From Anarhynchus alexandrinus (lineage: Eukaryota; Chordata; Aves; Charadriiformes; Charadriidae): a DNA stretch of 64,000 nucleotides. Shown here piece after piece: positions 11,341 through 23,600 of the stretch. The notes beneath the pieces are model-generated. The model was not told the origin of the DNA. It worked only from the letters and a program-made list of their open reading frames with translations, and did no database searches. The first letter of the stretch is position 1. Every line of letters starts with the position of its first letter. The stretch covers positions 688,428-752,427 of the forward strand of contig VUYV01000327.1 in assembly GCA_008711295.1 (NCBI GenBank), written 5' to 3'. A program made the position numbers and the translations under genes.

Positions 11341-14300
11341 GTCCAGCACACATCTGTAACCCCTGGAAGGGACAAATGAGCACAACTTGCCAGCTGGACT
11401 GTCCCATCGAAACGGCCAAATCCCAACTTGCTTTTTCACTGGCTGTCCCCACTGGATGATGAAGCAAAGCCTTCGCTACAAATACCCCCGGCTGCATCAG
11501 CTGTTTACCTTGCTCATAAACAGATCGCTGCTACAAAACACTCTTCCAAAACTCCCCAGCACACGGCAAGACAGACTGGGAACGGGGAAGAGTAGCAGGG
11601 AGCAATCTGCTGGTGTTTTGGTTCCTGTGGCCAAGGACAGGGCCAGCTGGTTGCTCCAAGTGTCCAGGCTGTGGAGTGGCCGCGATGGATGGAGATGGTC
11701 CGGCCATGCCGAAGCCCAGACATGCCACTAGATGGAGTTCGACATTGAGACAGCCCTGCGTCCCTGTCTGGCTGCCGAGATGGTCTCCAGTGGAGATGGT
11801 CTCCGGCTGCACTGGGAGAAGGAGATTTCTGAGCACCGGCACTGGAAAAGGACTCCAAGCCCCACTACAGTGGAAGCCATCCCAACCCTCATGCCCACAT
11901 GCAAGCGTCACGCCACGTGCTCTTGGTGGGGAGGCCCTGCAGTGCCCAACGCCTTTCCTAGGGTGGAAATCCCACCCAGTACCTTCCCACCAGTTCAAGC
12001 ACAAGAGGAAGCTCCAACATCAAACCACTGCCCCGTGTGGGACCCAACTGCCACGGCCATGCCCACAGACCCTCGTCTGGGTGGGCCAGGCAATGCCCAG
12101 CAGTGCAGCAAGAGACCAGGCTTCCAAGGACACCACGGTCTGGGCAACTCTGAGCACACGTTTTGCAGGATTTGCCGTTTGCTTCAAGACCCAGCTGCTG
12201 GAGTCAGGTGGTTAATGAAGAAACGCTGCATTCTCCCTCTTCATCCTGTAAAGACTTTCTTGTAGCATGCCGCTTGCAGATGGCATCTAAGGAGCATGCA
12301 GAGCATGTGCTTTGCTTCCATGCCACTTTTAAAGCCAGACCTGTGACTTGCCAGGTCCTGTCCCACGAACACGTAGCAAACTCATGTTAGAGCCACTTTC
12401 CTCGTTGCGAACTCCCTGCTGCCTTTGGCTCCCTCCTCACACGGGCTCTGCTCCACCTGGCAGAGGGAAGCTGCGCTGTGGTTTCCCTTTGCCAGAGCCC
12501 CGCTCACATGAGCCAGCAGAGCCCCTGATCTTTGTGGGGTGCCATGACGTGGCATCCCCTCTGATGGGCCCTACTGGGCCCCACGTGGATTTGGAGGCAG
12601 GGAAGAAGTGATGGGTGATACCCAGTCTCCTGGCTGAGCTGCCTGCAGGTTCAGGCAGATGTGGCCACGTGCACCAGACACAGGTTGAAGAGTCGCCCCG
12701 CAGGGCTGGGAACTGGTGTAACGAAGTGCGAGTGTCAGGGAGGCAGGCTCACAAGGGATCCTTCACTATATCTCACCTGGGACACAGGAGCGTTTGCCTG
12801 CCTGTCTGCTGTCTGCACATCCCATTCCCGAGCACATCTACCCTCCTGCTCCCGTTGCCCAGAGCATCAGCAGAGGGAGGAACAGAGAAACTCATCCAGT
12901 TTGCATGAAATACCAGTTATGACCAGTTAAGCCCGGTCTGGGTAAGCCCCCAGCCCCCTGTGACTCTGCCATAACAGTCCACAGCCCAGGAAGGTGCCCT
13001 GGCACTGGTGTTTGCTGTGGACTTCAGATCCAGAAGAAGGCTTGGACAATGTAGTCCTAAAAGTTCATTCCTGCATGTTGAGGCTTCACCTCAGGGGGTT
13101 CAGGACCCATGGAGAGTCCTGGAGAACAGCTGTAACTGTTAGGAGCCCCATGAGAAGGAAGGATGCCACATGGGTACAGCTCATCACCCAGTCCTTGCTG
13201 GAGGTCCCATGAAGGTTGTTGCCTACTAGAGTCCAGCCTCTACCCAGGGAGAGGCTCTAAGGGCAGGCTGCTGGAGAGGTTTGGACCTAGTCTCCCACAT
13301 TTGTGATCTGCATTTGGATTGGCCAGCCCCCAGGGAGAAACCAGTATCTTTAACATCACTGAGGCTTGTGACAAGGGCCAGACGTGTCCCTAGCACCAGC
13401 CCAAGCCATCCCTGCATGGGACAGCTCAGGCAAAGACCATCTGTGCTGGAGCAGCATCATTAACCCAGAAAAATAGCCGTAGGACATTCAGAGGGCCATG
13501 TGGCCTTGCTGGCTGCCATAATTGGGCCACAATGCCTGTTCGGCCAGGCATCCCGACAGATGTAGTAAAATGAGCTATACAGAGACCCAGACAGAGAAAT
13601 CCAGCCCAAACAGCTAGCTAAGCTGGCAGGCAGGCCCTGGCAGAAAGCAAGGCTGACATGAGCTGAAGGGACTGTCCTGGTCTTCATTGGAGCTGTTGGC
13701 ATTGCAGGAAGCTGGAAAAGGAGAGCAGAGCTCATGGCTGCAGAGCAGCGTCGCCCCTTGCAGACGGGAGAGACAGCAAGCGGGGCAATGCCAGCAGGAG
13801 AGGTGAGGTCTTGGAGTAAGAGCAACCTGTGCTGGGCAAGGGAGACAGGAGAACAGGGACACGTGGGATGGAGCTGGCTGAAGATGGCCTGCAGGAAAAG
13901 ATGGAGATTTGTCATTGCAGGTGTAGGCAGACGGGGTGGGATGGGGGCATGCCTAGCCCTGCAGGAGGCAAGCAGTAGGTGAAGATGGAGTCAGGATGGG
14001 TGATGGATCGGTGAGCTTCCTGGGTCCATTTCCCAGTGGTGTGCTTTCCTGTCATCCCTTCCATCTCATGTCCACAATGATGTGCTTTCCTATCATGAGC
14101 AGGGCTGGATGAGAAAGGCCCTTCCCATGACCTAGGGCCCTGTCACGCAGGGCATCCGGGCACCAGCTCGGGAGGTTCTCTGAGCTCTGAAAGCATCTTG
14201 GAAACTCTGTGCTGCAGGAATTGAGCTATTTCTGAGCTGGCAAGCCCAACCCATCAGAATGCCAAATCCCCCCCCACCTGCAAATCCCAAATCCCGGCAC

Positions 14301-15761
14301 CTTCCGTAGGACCTGAGCAGAGACAGTATTTCCCCAAGGCCTGGAGTTCACCCAAGATGGAGAAAGAACCTCTGAGCCTGGGAGGAAGCCAGTGGTGCCC
14401 CTGGGGGTGTTTTCACTGGGCTCCCTCCACAGCACCACAGCCAGCTTCTTCAGGCAATATCTCTCCACAGGGATGCTCATGAGCCCCAAGAGCGCCCTTT
14501 GCGTCCCCCAGGATAACTCATGTGAGTCAGATGGACTCGGACTCAGAGCTCAAAGCCCTCTCAGATAATCCTAAACAAAGAGATAGAAAGCTGGAAAACT
14601 GGGAAGGGAGTTTGCATTTTGAAGATATCCCTTGTCAGCAGTGTCATGGAAGAGGTGTGCAAGAGCTTTTCCTCTCTCCTGCACCACACTGAAGAGAAAG
14701 CAAAGCCTATGGATCTGCCTAAAAGCCCTTTTTGGAAGGGTGCTCCTGCTGGGGGCTGGCCAGTTAGAAGACCCAAGGGGCTCACAGCAAGCGGGACATG
14801 AAAAGGGGAACTGGTGTGACCAGGCCAGAAAGTGTTCACAGAACAGCTCAGCCTTGGGGACATCTGACAGCTCTGTGGAGTCAGCCCTGAACAAAGCAGA
14901 GTGGTTGGTGGAAACAGGCACATTTCTCCTCCGCTTTGGCCACAGCAACATACCTGGTGAACAGGGCTGGGAAGCCCACACAAGACCATCCAGAGCCTCT
15001 TGGCAGATTCACCTTGGACCTGCCATAGTTCACCAAAGTCCTTGGACCTCCTGCTCTCTGTAGACCACCTCTGTGTCCCTAGTCATGTCCCACAGCCATC
15101 ACTGTGGTCTTGGAGATGGTGGTGTGTATGACCTGGTCCCTTCCCACTCATGATCTCAGCCGTGTGTCAAACCTTCCCCATCCATATGCTGGTACAAGGC
15201 TGCTGTGTGACCTTTGCTTTGGGCTCAGCCTACCCCAGCAGCAGCAGCACCATCACCAATCCCCCATTTCCAACTCCGGTCATTTCCTTTATTGGCCAAG
15301 TGTCCGACGTCTCCTCACACATATCTGGAGGCAAGTCACCACCATGTGGAGCAGGCAGAACCCAGGACAGAGAGGCACTCAGAGCGGATTAGATTTGAGA
15401 TTGGGTTAATTGCGCCTTTCCATCATTTGTTTGGCTTGGGATAGGTCCAAAACATATGAATGAAATCCCCCCATGCACGCCACGCTGCTGACAAGCGGAT
15501 ATTGCATCTGGTTTGAATATGGCAAGTGGCTGCAGAGGCAGAGACAGTGTGGAGCTGCTTGAAATACAACACACGCCTCCTCACGCTCCCGGCCCCCCTG
15601 GACCATGTGCCCTGCAGTTACGTTATGCTGCAAGACCCCACCCTGCATCCCCAAACGTTTGCCACCATCTCCACATGCCATCATCTCAGGCCACCATCAC
15701 CCTGACCCGCACTACTGCCAGGCAGTTCATACCCCTGGCCAAAAGGCAGGAGCAGGAGATA

Positions 15762-15794
15762 GAGGAGGAGGAAGAGGAGGAGGAGGAGGAGGAA
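15762..15794 (+). repeat. (GAG/GGA)n purine repeat
   Basis: A nearly pure GGA trinucleotide run with one gaa interruption. It yields poly-Glu, poly-Gly or poly-Ser in the open frames across it, so those frames are low-complexity artefacts. Confidence 0.9.
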
Positions 15795-17194
15795 TACCCC
15801 TCAGACCAGCACGGGGTGACGTCCATGGGGTGGGCTGTGATGGCCAGAATGGCTGTGGATGACACAGATGAAATGGCGACATTCCCTGGCATCGGGAGAG
15901 GGTGGGAGGGGAGATGCAAAGGGAAAAGAAAGCAGCATGGATGCCAAAGGCATATTTCTTTAACCCTCCCCAGAGCCCCCCGTCAGCCCATGAGCAGCGG
16001 TGTGTGATCACTGCGGGGGCTGCAGCGCGCAGGACATGAAAGGACTGGGGCTGAGCTGTCCCCAGGGTGCTCAGGGGGAGATGGAGCAATGCCAGGAGAA
16101 TTTCAGCAGAAGAAAGTAACCTATGGTCTAACGTCGCTGGCTGCAGGGCACAAGGTGCTGGGGGCAGCCTCTGAGACCGCGGCACCAGCAGCACTGGAGA
16201 GCACAGGATGCCCTTATTCCCCCATATTCACACCCTGATCTGCAGCTAGCACAGGTCGGGGACTTTGCATAGGCTCCAGCGAAGCAAGAGAGATCCACCA
16301 GGGCTTTGCAACGTTGCATGAAGACGTGGGAGCCTGCAAGAGCTGCTTGCGTGGAGCCCCTTGGATCATGGTGCCATGCTGGAGGCACGGGGAAGGATGC
16401 TCGGCGAAGGGGCACCCTTGCAGAGGAAGGAGCATGCTAGAGAAGATACAGGCTGGGAAACCACTTTTCCCAGGATGAACATACCCAGGAACTAGAAAGG
16501 GGGTCTGACGTTAAGTTGAGGCACATCATCGGGGTTTGGCAAAATAGCTTTTCCTTACAGACGACCCAGAAGTTCATGAATAAACTGAAAGCAAGCCCAG
16601 ATTCCAGACCCCTCGCTGCAATGCTTCTGTTTCTTGCTTTTCAGGAGGGAGATGGGAAAACATTGGCCTACATTAAGGTGTTCCCCATACATTCTCATTT
16701 TTGTCTGACTCTCAGGGAAATGTGCCCCTGTGGTGGTCTCTTTGTTGGTCTCTGCAGCAGCACTGCGCCCAGAGGACCAGGGTGGAAGCAGGGTCCAGCC
16801 ATGGAGATGATGGATGTGCACTGGTTTCCCTCCTGGGCATTACTCCTGCCACATGCCCCCCCCCGGTCCATCCCTGCCCCAAAGCTTAGCTGCCTCCTCT
16901 CACCTCCTCTCGTCTGCAGAAGCGGGAGATGGGGAAGCCAGGAGCTTTCCACTCTGGTGGCGTGCGGTCCCCGGCCACTGTCTGGAGGGCAGAGGGATTC
17001 CCCTGCTGCCACCAACACCCAGTCATAGGTTTGCTCCAGCTCCCGCCGTGGCACAGAGGAATGCCGACATCCACGCCGGGAGAGCCACGTAGGACCTTTC
17101 CTCCTCCTCGCAGGACAGCTGAGCCCTGATTTGCACAGGTGTTGAGCACCCTCCATCCCCGGCAGCCCTCAGGGCTGTCACGATCACTCAGCGC

Positions 17195-17435
17195 CTACCA
17201 GGATCTGGCCTTTTTTCCCCTGTTCTTTTATGAAGACGTTATTTTACGGCTTGTTAATTTGTACTTTTTCGAGCTTTTAACAGGGAGCAGGGGCCAAGTC
17301 CCCAGGCAGCCCATTGGCCGTGAGAAATCCCATTTGGTATCATATAAATTATTGCAGATATTACTAATATTGCGTCTATTGTGTAAATACTGACTAAATG
17401 TTTGAAAAACACAAATAAATACGAGCTGAGCTGAT
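17195..17435. promoter_or_regulatory. AT-rich candidate conserved noncoding element
   Basis: A sharply bounded AT-rich stretch in GC-rich surroundings, with ttgttaatttg, cataaattattg and ttactaatattg cores and a CCAATGG-type box (cccattggcc, about 17310-17319). No coding potential. The enhancer role is inferred from composition. Confidence 0.3.
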
Positions 17436-19279
17436 GGCTGGAGCAGCTGCCTATGAGCCATTCCGGGCCCCCGGGGGAAAGAATCCACATTTTAAACTAA
17501 TGTGTAAATATGTAACCTGCCTCCATCCCCCGCCAGATCGGCGTGAGCAGCCCTTGGAAGCGGCCCAGTCCCTCAGCTGCACGGCTATGATTTAACAACA
17601 GCTATAAATACATCTCGTCCGCCGGGCAACTGCGCAAACAAGGGCTCACCTGGCAGTAAGGGGTCACCAAAGAGTCTCCCACCTGAGACCGCCGAGCACG
17701 GAGGGGTGCGTGGTGATGGGAGATGCTCAGGGCTGCCCAGTCCTTAAAGCCTCCCTTGGGTGCCGGACCTCATCAGCCCAGCCTAGCAGACCTCAGTGGT
17801 GCATGCCACAGCCAGGTATGAGCTAATGGACCACCATCAACTGATGGGCCACCAAGGATCAACAAGGACGCTGCCTCCAAGTCAAGTGAGATTCCCCTGT
17901 TGGGGCAAGTGCCTCCCCTCACTTGCAAACTCTTTCCCCCGTTCCCTATCGTTGCAAGAAAGCCACAGAGTCCTCCAAAGTCCCAGTCTTTCATTGCCAT
18001 CCAAAGTCCCAGAAAACATGCCCCTTGCCAGAGGGCAGAAGGACTGGCCAAGGACTGGGTCCCTGCATCCCACTGCCTCCCAGCCACAGATGCTGGGATT
18101 TTCCAGCCCCTCCTTGCAAGTTCCCCCACATCATCCAGGGCTGGCTCTGAGTGGGATGAGGAACCCCATTAACCCCGCCAAAAACCAGGGTTACTGCAAA
18201 TTGTCCTCTTGGCACAGCAGTTGGAGTGGGGAGCCACAGGCTGCAGACAAGGGAGAGGAGGCAACTCGCCCCCCTGGGCTTTGCTTTTGATGGACATGGC
18301 ATGATGCTGGTTTTTACCCAGTTGGTTGGGGTTTTTTTTGTGACTTTCCCAATCTTTCCAATTGAATTTAACCCATGGCCACTACTCGGGTACAACCACT
18401 TCTGGGTTTGCCCAGAGCCGCAGAGGATGAGAGCTGCTGGGTTGGCTACAAGCAACAGCGTGGGGTGGATTTGCTCTTCAGCTGACGGACGGCAGCGCGG
18501 CAAAGGTGGTGCCAGGCTGTGTAATGGGGTCCTATCACCCGGGACTGCGGAGGGAGGTGCCGGCAGCCACAGGGCCCCCAGCACCCTGCCAGCAGGCGGG
18601 TAGCGCCGGCAGGGAGTGAGAGGAGAAGCCGGGCCAGGAAGATGTGAGTCAGGGCAATAAGGTCATTGCAGTGGGAGCCGCTCGAGACACTTCTGGGCGG
18701 ATGCCTGTCCCCTGAGGCGAAACATGGGATTTAATGCCATTTCTCTTGAGAAAGGTGAAGATCACAGTATGGGTTCCCATTTCCAAAGCTGCAGGTATTT
18801 TTCAGGCATGGGGTCCCAGCTCTGATCTTGGCTGCAGATGACAAAGACTGAACCCACATAATCTCCACGGGACCAAACACTGCAGGGAGACTTTCCCCAA
18901 CTTCTCCTGCCTTCAAGCCCCTCTCCAGGACAGACAAAAAGATGTTTCCCAGTTGATTTTCTTAGCAGCTCCCAAGTCCTGGGGATCAGCCTAGTGCAGC
19001 ATCTGCTTGTGAGCTTGGAGACTCCCAGGGACCACCATGGCCACAGACTCCTCCAAAACCCAGTCTGGCTCCTCCAAGCCCCAGCAGTTGCTGGAGGTGG
19101 CCAGACTTGACCTAACAGGAGCAAATTCCCCTCCCAAAACTACCCTTTTGGCTCTTACATGTCACATCTCTGAGCCCTTATATCGGCCCAGGCATTGGTC
19201 CTTGGCCAAATGCATCAAAGCAGGGTGAGGAACCAGGGGAAGGACAGCACAGGATCAGGTTGTGCATCAGCGCTCAGCT
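17436..19279. other. Intergenic, no gene seen
   Basis: No recognisable exons, RNA genes or repeats. Open frames overlap on both strands without protein-family resemblance. Confidence 0.5.
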
Positions 19280-19925
19280 CTTCCCCTGTAACTACAGATT
19301 AAAATAATAAACTCGGAAGGATCCAGCGTTTGGCAGGGCCTACGAAGAACCGATGTTTGACTGGCCCTCAGCTCACAGGCACACCCAAATAAATAGCATT
19401 GTTTATAAGGGCTGAAAATTAAAAATTAAGGGCTGTGATTTTCAAAGCTCCCTGAGGAGCCCTGACATTGAACTCCCATAAAAATTGATGACATGAAATC
19501 CCGTCCCTACATTTCTCTGGAGTGATAAAAAGAGCTATTCATTGTGCAATCAATTGCAGAAATTTGTAATAATTTATAATAAAGAAATCCTAAGTAATTT
19601 CACTGCTATGGAGGGTTTGAGTTAGCAATAAATCTAGTAAATAAAATACCTACCATTTGAGTAGGAGAAATGACTATAAGATTCAGCAAATTAGCTAACA
19701 CAATGCAGAGTAATTTCACTTATTATCTGCTGGGAATTGCCACCAGTTTAAATTCATTTACTCTAGTTGGAATTTTAAGTCATTTTTTGCCTTCAGATGA
19801 AAAACAAAACTTCTGTGGCTGATTGAAAAACATTTAAGGAAAATATGGGGTTTTGCATGTTTTTTGACAAAATCATGAGCTGTCAATCAAACTGCGTGGA
19901 CCGCCGCTTCTTGTAACAGGCTCAG
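19280..19925. promoter_or_regulatory. Large AT-rich island, candidate distal enhancer
   Basis: About 640 bases of low-GC, low-CpG, stop-rich DNA contrast strongly with both flanks. It carries CTGTCAATCA at 19880-19889, the exact reverse complement of the PBX-MEIS/PREP composite consensus TGATTGACAG. It also has ATTGTGCAAT at 19541-19550, one base from the palindromic C/EBP consensus, and many TAAT/ATTA cores. It lies 13.5 kb upstream of WNT4. Conservation across birds is expected if the call is right but cannot be tested here. Confidence 0.4.
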
Positions 19926-20158
19926 TTTTGTCCAGAGAAAAACATAACCAGGGCAGATGTTGATGCAGAGACTTTGACCTTCGCTAGACTTCTCTGCTGA
20001 GTTTCTGCATATTTGCATGCACCTGCAGGTACTGGGATCCCCAACCATCACCCCTCACTTCCAGAGAATTGTTCAATTTTATATCAGGCACCTTCATCAG
20101 AACTTTTGTGTGGTCTCCTGAGGACGAGATAGATGGTGCACAGGCTCAGATACACCAC

Positions 20159-20670
20159 ACAGAATCATAGAATCACAGAATGGTTTAGGTTGGAAGCGAC
20201 CCTGAAGATCATCTAGTTCCAACCCCCCCTGCCCTGGGCAGGGACACCCCCCACCAGCCCAGGTTGCTCCAAGCCCCGTCCAACCTGGCCTTGAACACCT
20301 CCAGGGATGGGGCAGCCGCAGCTTCTCTGGGCAACCTGCACCAGGGGCTCACCACCCTCAGAGTGAAAAATTCCTTCCTAATATCTCATCTAAATCTCCC
20401 CTCTTCCAGTTTGAAGCCATTCCCCCTCGTCCTATCACTCCATGCCCTTGTAAAAAGTCCCTCCCCAGCTCTCCTGGAGCCCCTTTAGGGACTGGAAGGG
20501 GCTCTAAGGTCTCCCTGGAGCCTTCTCTTCTCCAGGCTGAACAGCCCCAACTCTCTCAGCCTGTCCTCACAACAGAGGAGCTCCAGCTCTGATCATCTTT
20601 GTGGCCTCCTCTGGACCCACTCCCACAGGTCCATATCTTTCCTACGTTGGGGGCTCCAGAGCTCGAAACA
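20159..20670 (-). mobile_element. CR1 LINE 3' fragment
   Basis: The element begins on the plus strand with agaatcatagaatcacagaa, the reverse complement of the avian CR1 octamer tail. It continues with 'ggttggaagcgaccctgaagatcatctag'-like sequence, then 'tggccttgaacacctccagg' and 'ccttctcttctccaggctga', in standard CR1 order. About 510 bases of the 3' end are kept and the 5' part is truncated, as is usual for CR1. It is one of the better preserved copies in the window. Confidence 0.93.
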
Positions 20671-23600
20671 TGAAATGCCACCGCTAGAGACATACCATGG
20701 AGTCAGTTGATCTCATCCAAACACACGCACGCATGCTGTGCAAGACGCACAACCACCCACGTCCATACTGCAGGCATACAATGGGAGGTCGTCAAAGCCA
20801 TATGTGGCCCACTGACACTCACAAGTGCCCATGAGACACACTCCTCCTCACCCTATCCTCGGACATCACCCATGCTGAATAAGCATGTGAAACATACCTA
20901 GGGCATCAAATGCCATGGCTGGACCCTACATTCCTCTCTGAACACCGTGGTCCTCTCTCCACCGCATATCTATAGCTGGGCATCACACCTCTGACTTCAC
21001 TCGGGAGATGGACCCTGCAGCCATGCAAACAGTTGCCTCGCTTCCAGATGAACAGAAGATCGGCAGCATCATTCATGTCCAGGTATAACCCTTTTTTGGG
21101 GAATTTGATCCACGAATCTGTAGCTTTCAAAGTTGGTTGAAGAATTAAGTATTGATCACATTACAATTTAGTACAAGTCATGTCCCACCCTCCTTTAGGT
21201 ACCTCTGAAACCCTGCCCCACCTTCAGGTCCCAACTTAGGTGTACATCCCGGATCAAACCAGCTATACCATCAGAAGTCACTGCAGCTAAAAGTCCCTAG
21301 GAAAAGGTCTGTAAAGAAAGAGAAGCAGGAGGCTGCAGGTCATGATAACAGACATGCACATAAGCCTGGTTATCCCAAATTAGTGATCTCTTTTTAAAGA
21401 GATGCCGCAGTAAAGGCAAAGATAAAGTGGAAAACTCTTGAAACTCTTCCTCTCCGTTGAGTCATTTTTGGGTCTTCCCCACAGGTGACATCCCACCATG
21501 CCATATGCCCACTCCACACACTGAGCGGACCCAATGCAGGACTTCCAGGATTTTCAGACCTGGAAAATGCCAGCCAGCCTCCGGAATCATACCAATGATG
21601 AACGGGAAGAGTGAAGTCCACCCCATCCCACACCACAGCCATTGGCTTCACCATCAACCAAAGGGACAGAGAATTTTACACGCATGTTGCCTTCCTGTGG
21701 CTGAGTATGAGCTGGCTGTAAGCATCACGGGCAATCGAGGTCCAGAAGGTCCAAGATGGCAATGGCTCACGCTGGCCACTCGGTCACTGGGCCACTGAGT
21801 CTGCCCCACAGGTCCACGCTCGTGGCCAGTGGCCACGTCCCATTACACGTGGCTGTGTCCCCCTCTAGTGGCGTGTCCCAGCCAGCACGCTCCCGGCCAC
21901 CACGGTGAGCCGGACATGCTCACGCTTGGCGTGGTCACCACGAATTCACACCTCCATGATTCCTCGGTGGTCCTGTGCTGGGAGGCAGCATGGTCGAACC
22001 TGTGATGCACAATGAGGACCTCCAAGAAAAAGTGCTTCTGATGCTCCATGTCAAGCGCCAGCCTCCATCGGCAATGGAAGGGCAAGATTTTCCTATACCC
22101 AAGGGCTGGTCCATCAAGGCAAGCAGGATGTTCCCAGTCCCCCAGACCTCTCCAGTAGCTGGACTAGGAAGGGCTGGAGGATGGTTTGGCCAAGCAGGAC
22201 AATGTTACAGCCAGTCACAGGTACCAGAGTTTGTAACAGCCCCCCTGCCTCATATAAAGGGTTTTTCTTGAGAGGCCTGGGAAGTTTAAGTGGAATTTAC
22301 TTCTGGCAGCTGCTGCCTGCAGATGAAGAGATGAATTATGGCCATCCAGGCTGCAAAGCTAGCAAGATACCTCCTCACCACAACTAGGATGTAGCACTCT
22401 GCATCACTGTTGTCTGGGAGTTCCTCAATGGTTCTGGTTTCATGTTCCCCCCATCCATAGTATCACCACAAGGCAGGACCGAAATCTGTTTCCTTGCTGC
22501 ATTTATGGCTGAAGATTGTGTTTAGTCCTGAAAAAACCAGCAGGTCAGGCTCCCTTTTAGCTGTGTGCGCCATGGGACGTAGCTGCTCCTGCTCTCCTAA
22601 ACATTTAGTGTTTGTTTTGCTGGCTGATTCTCTTAAGCAACCGTAATTGTTTCACAGCTTCATGTTTCCATATATACTAGTAGAGTAAGCAATGCAAACT
22701 GCCCTGGTTTGCTCAAGAGAGCAGAACCGTGTTGAATCAGCATGGTGGGAGGACAGACCCACTCTGGAGTTTGAAACGGTGCTTAAACAGATGACCATAA
22801 GAGCTTTAAGAGATGACACAATGGGAATCTGCTGAGCACGCTGGGATGGGGCCAGATCCTTAGAAGTGCATGTGACCAAAGTGCATTTCAACTTCTTTCT
22901 AAATTGGGGTCCCCAAACCATGCGCCGTTGTACACTCAGCATGAGAGCGTCCACTGAAAAGGATGCTGTGAGTACTGCAGGCTCTGTTAGCGTTCACTGT
23001 GAGGCTCTTGCCATCATCTCCTGCACCTCTGGAGAGGAACTGCTTGGAAATCAGTGTTCTAAATATTTCCCAGTTTTCTTGAAAACTAGGAATTTGACCA
23101 AGCGAAAGAAATCAGTAATCTGAAAAATGAAGAAATACACACACACAAAAAAATGCACTTGGGGAAGGAAAAAAAAATAAAAATGAAAACTGTTGTGTAT
23201 TTTTCTACTCATTTCAGCGGGCCTGAGTCCATGCACACTGGCCACTCTGTACTGCTCATCTCAGCTTGGTAGAAAGCCAGAGAGATGGTTAAACATCTTC
23301 CCTTTGGCTTTCCCTCGATGCCAGACATACACCAAGGTATTTCCTGAATCATGCAACATTTTTGGGCTGTATGAAGTCTGTCACTTTGTACAGTGTTTCT
23401 AGGATGGAAGATGACCCATAGATCAATGTCACTATTTACAACCGGGAGTCCTTTGAGACCCTTGAGTCACCCACGGCTGCACTTATGAATTCTGGCATCT
23501 GTGACAGCAGCTCTGTGGGCCTGGGTAGCCTGACTTTCTGCTGTAATTTCCCCTTCAGAGACACCCAGGGAAAATGCCTCAAATCAGCAAGCGGGTCACA

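Larger units (their letters stand above)
7871..17194. other. Long intergenic stretch, no gene seen
   Basis: No exon of a recognisable gene was found on either strand. Many overlapping 60-200 codon frames are random products of GC-rich DNA. Internal landmarks are an AT-rich block with paired octamer motifs (about 11030-11340) and a purine trinucleotide repeat (15762-15794). Confidence 0.5.
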
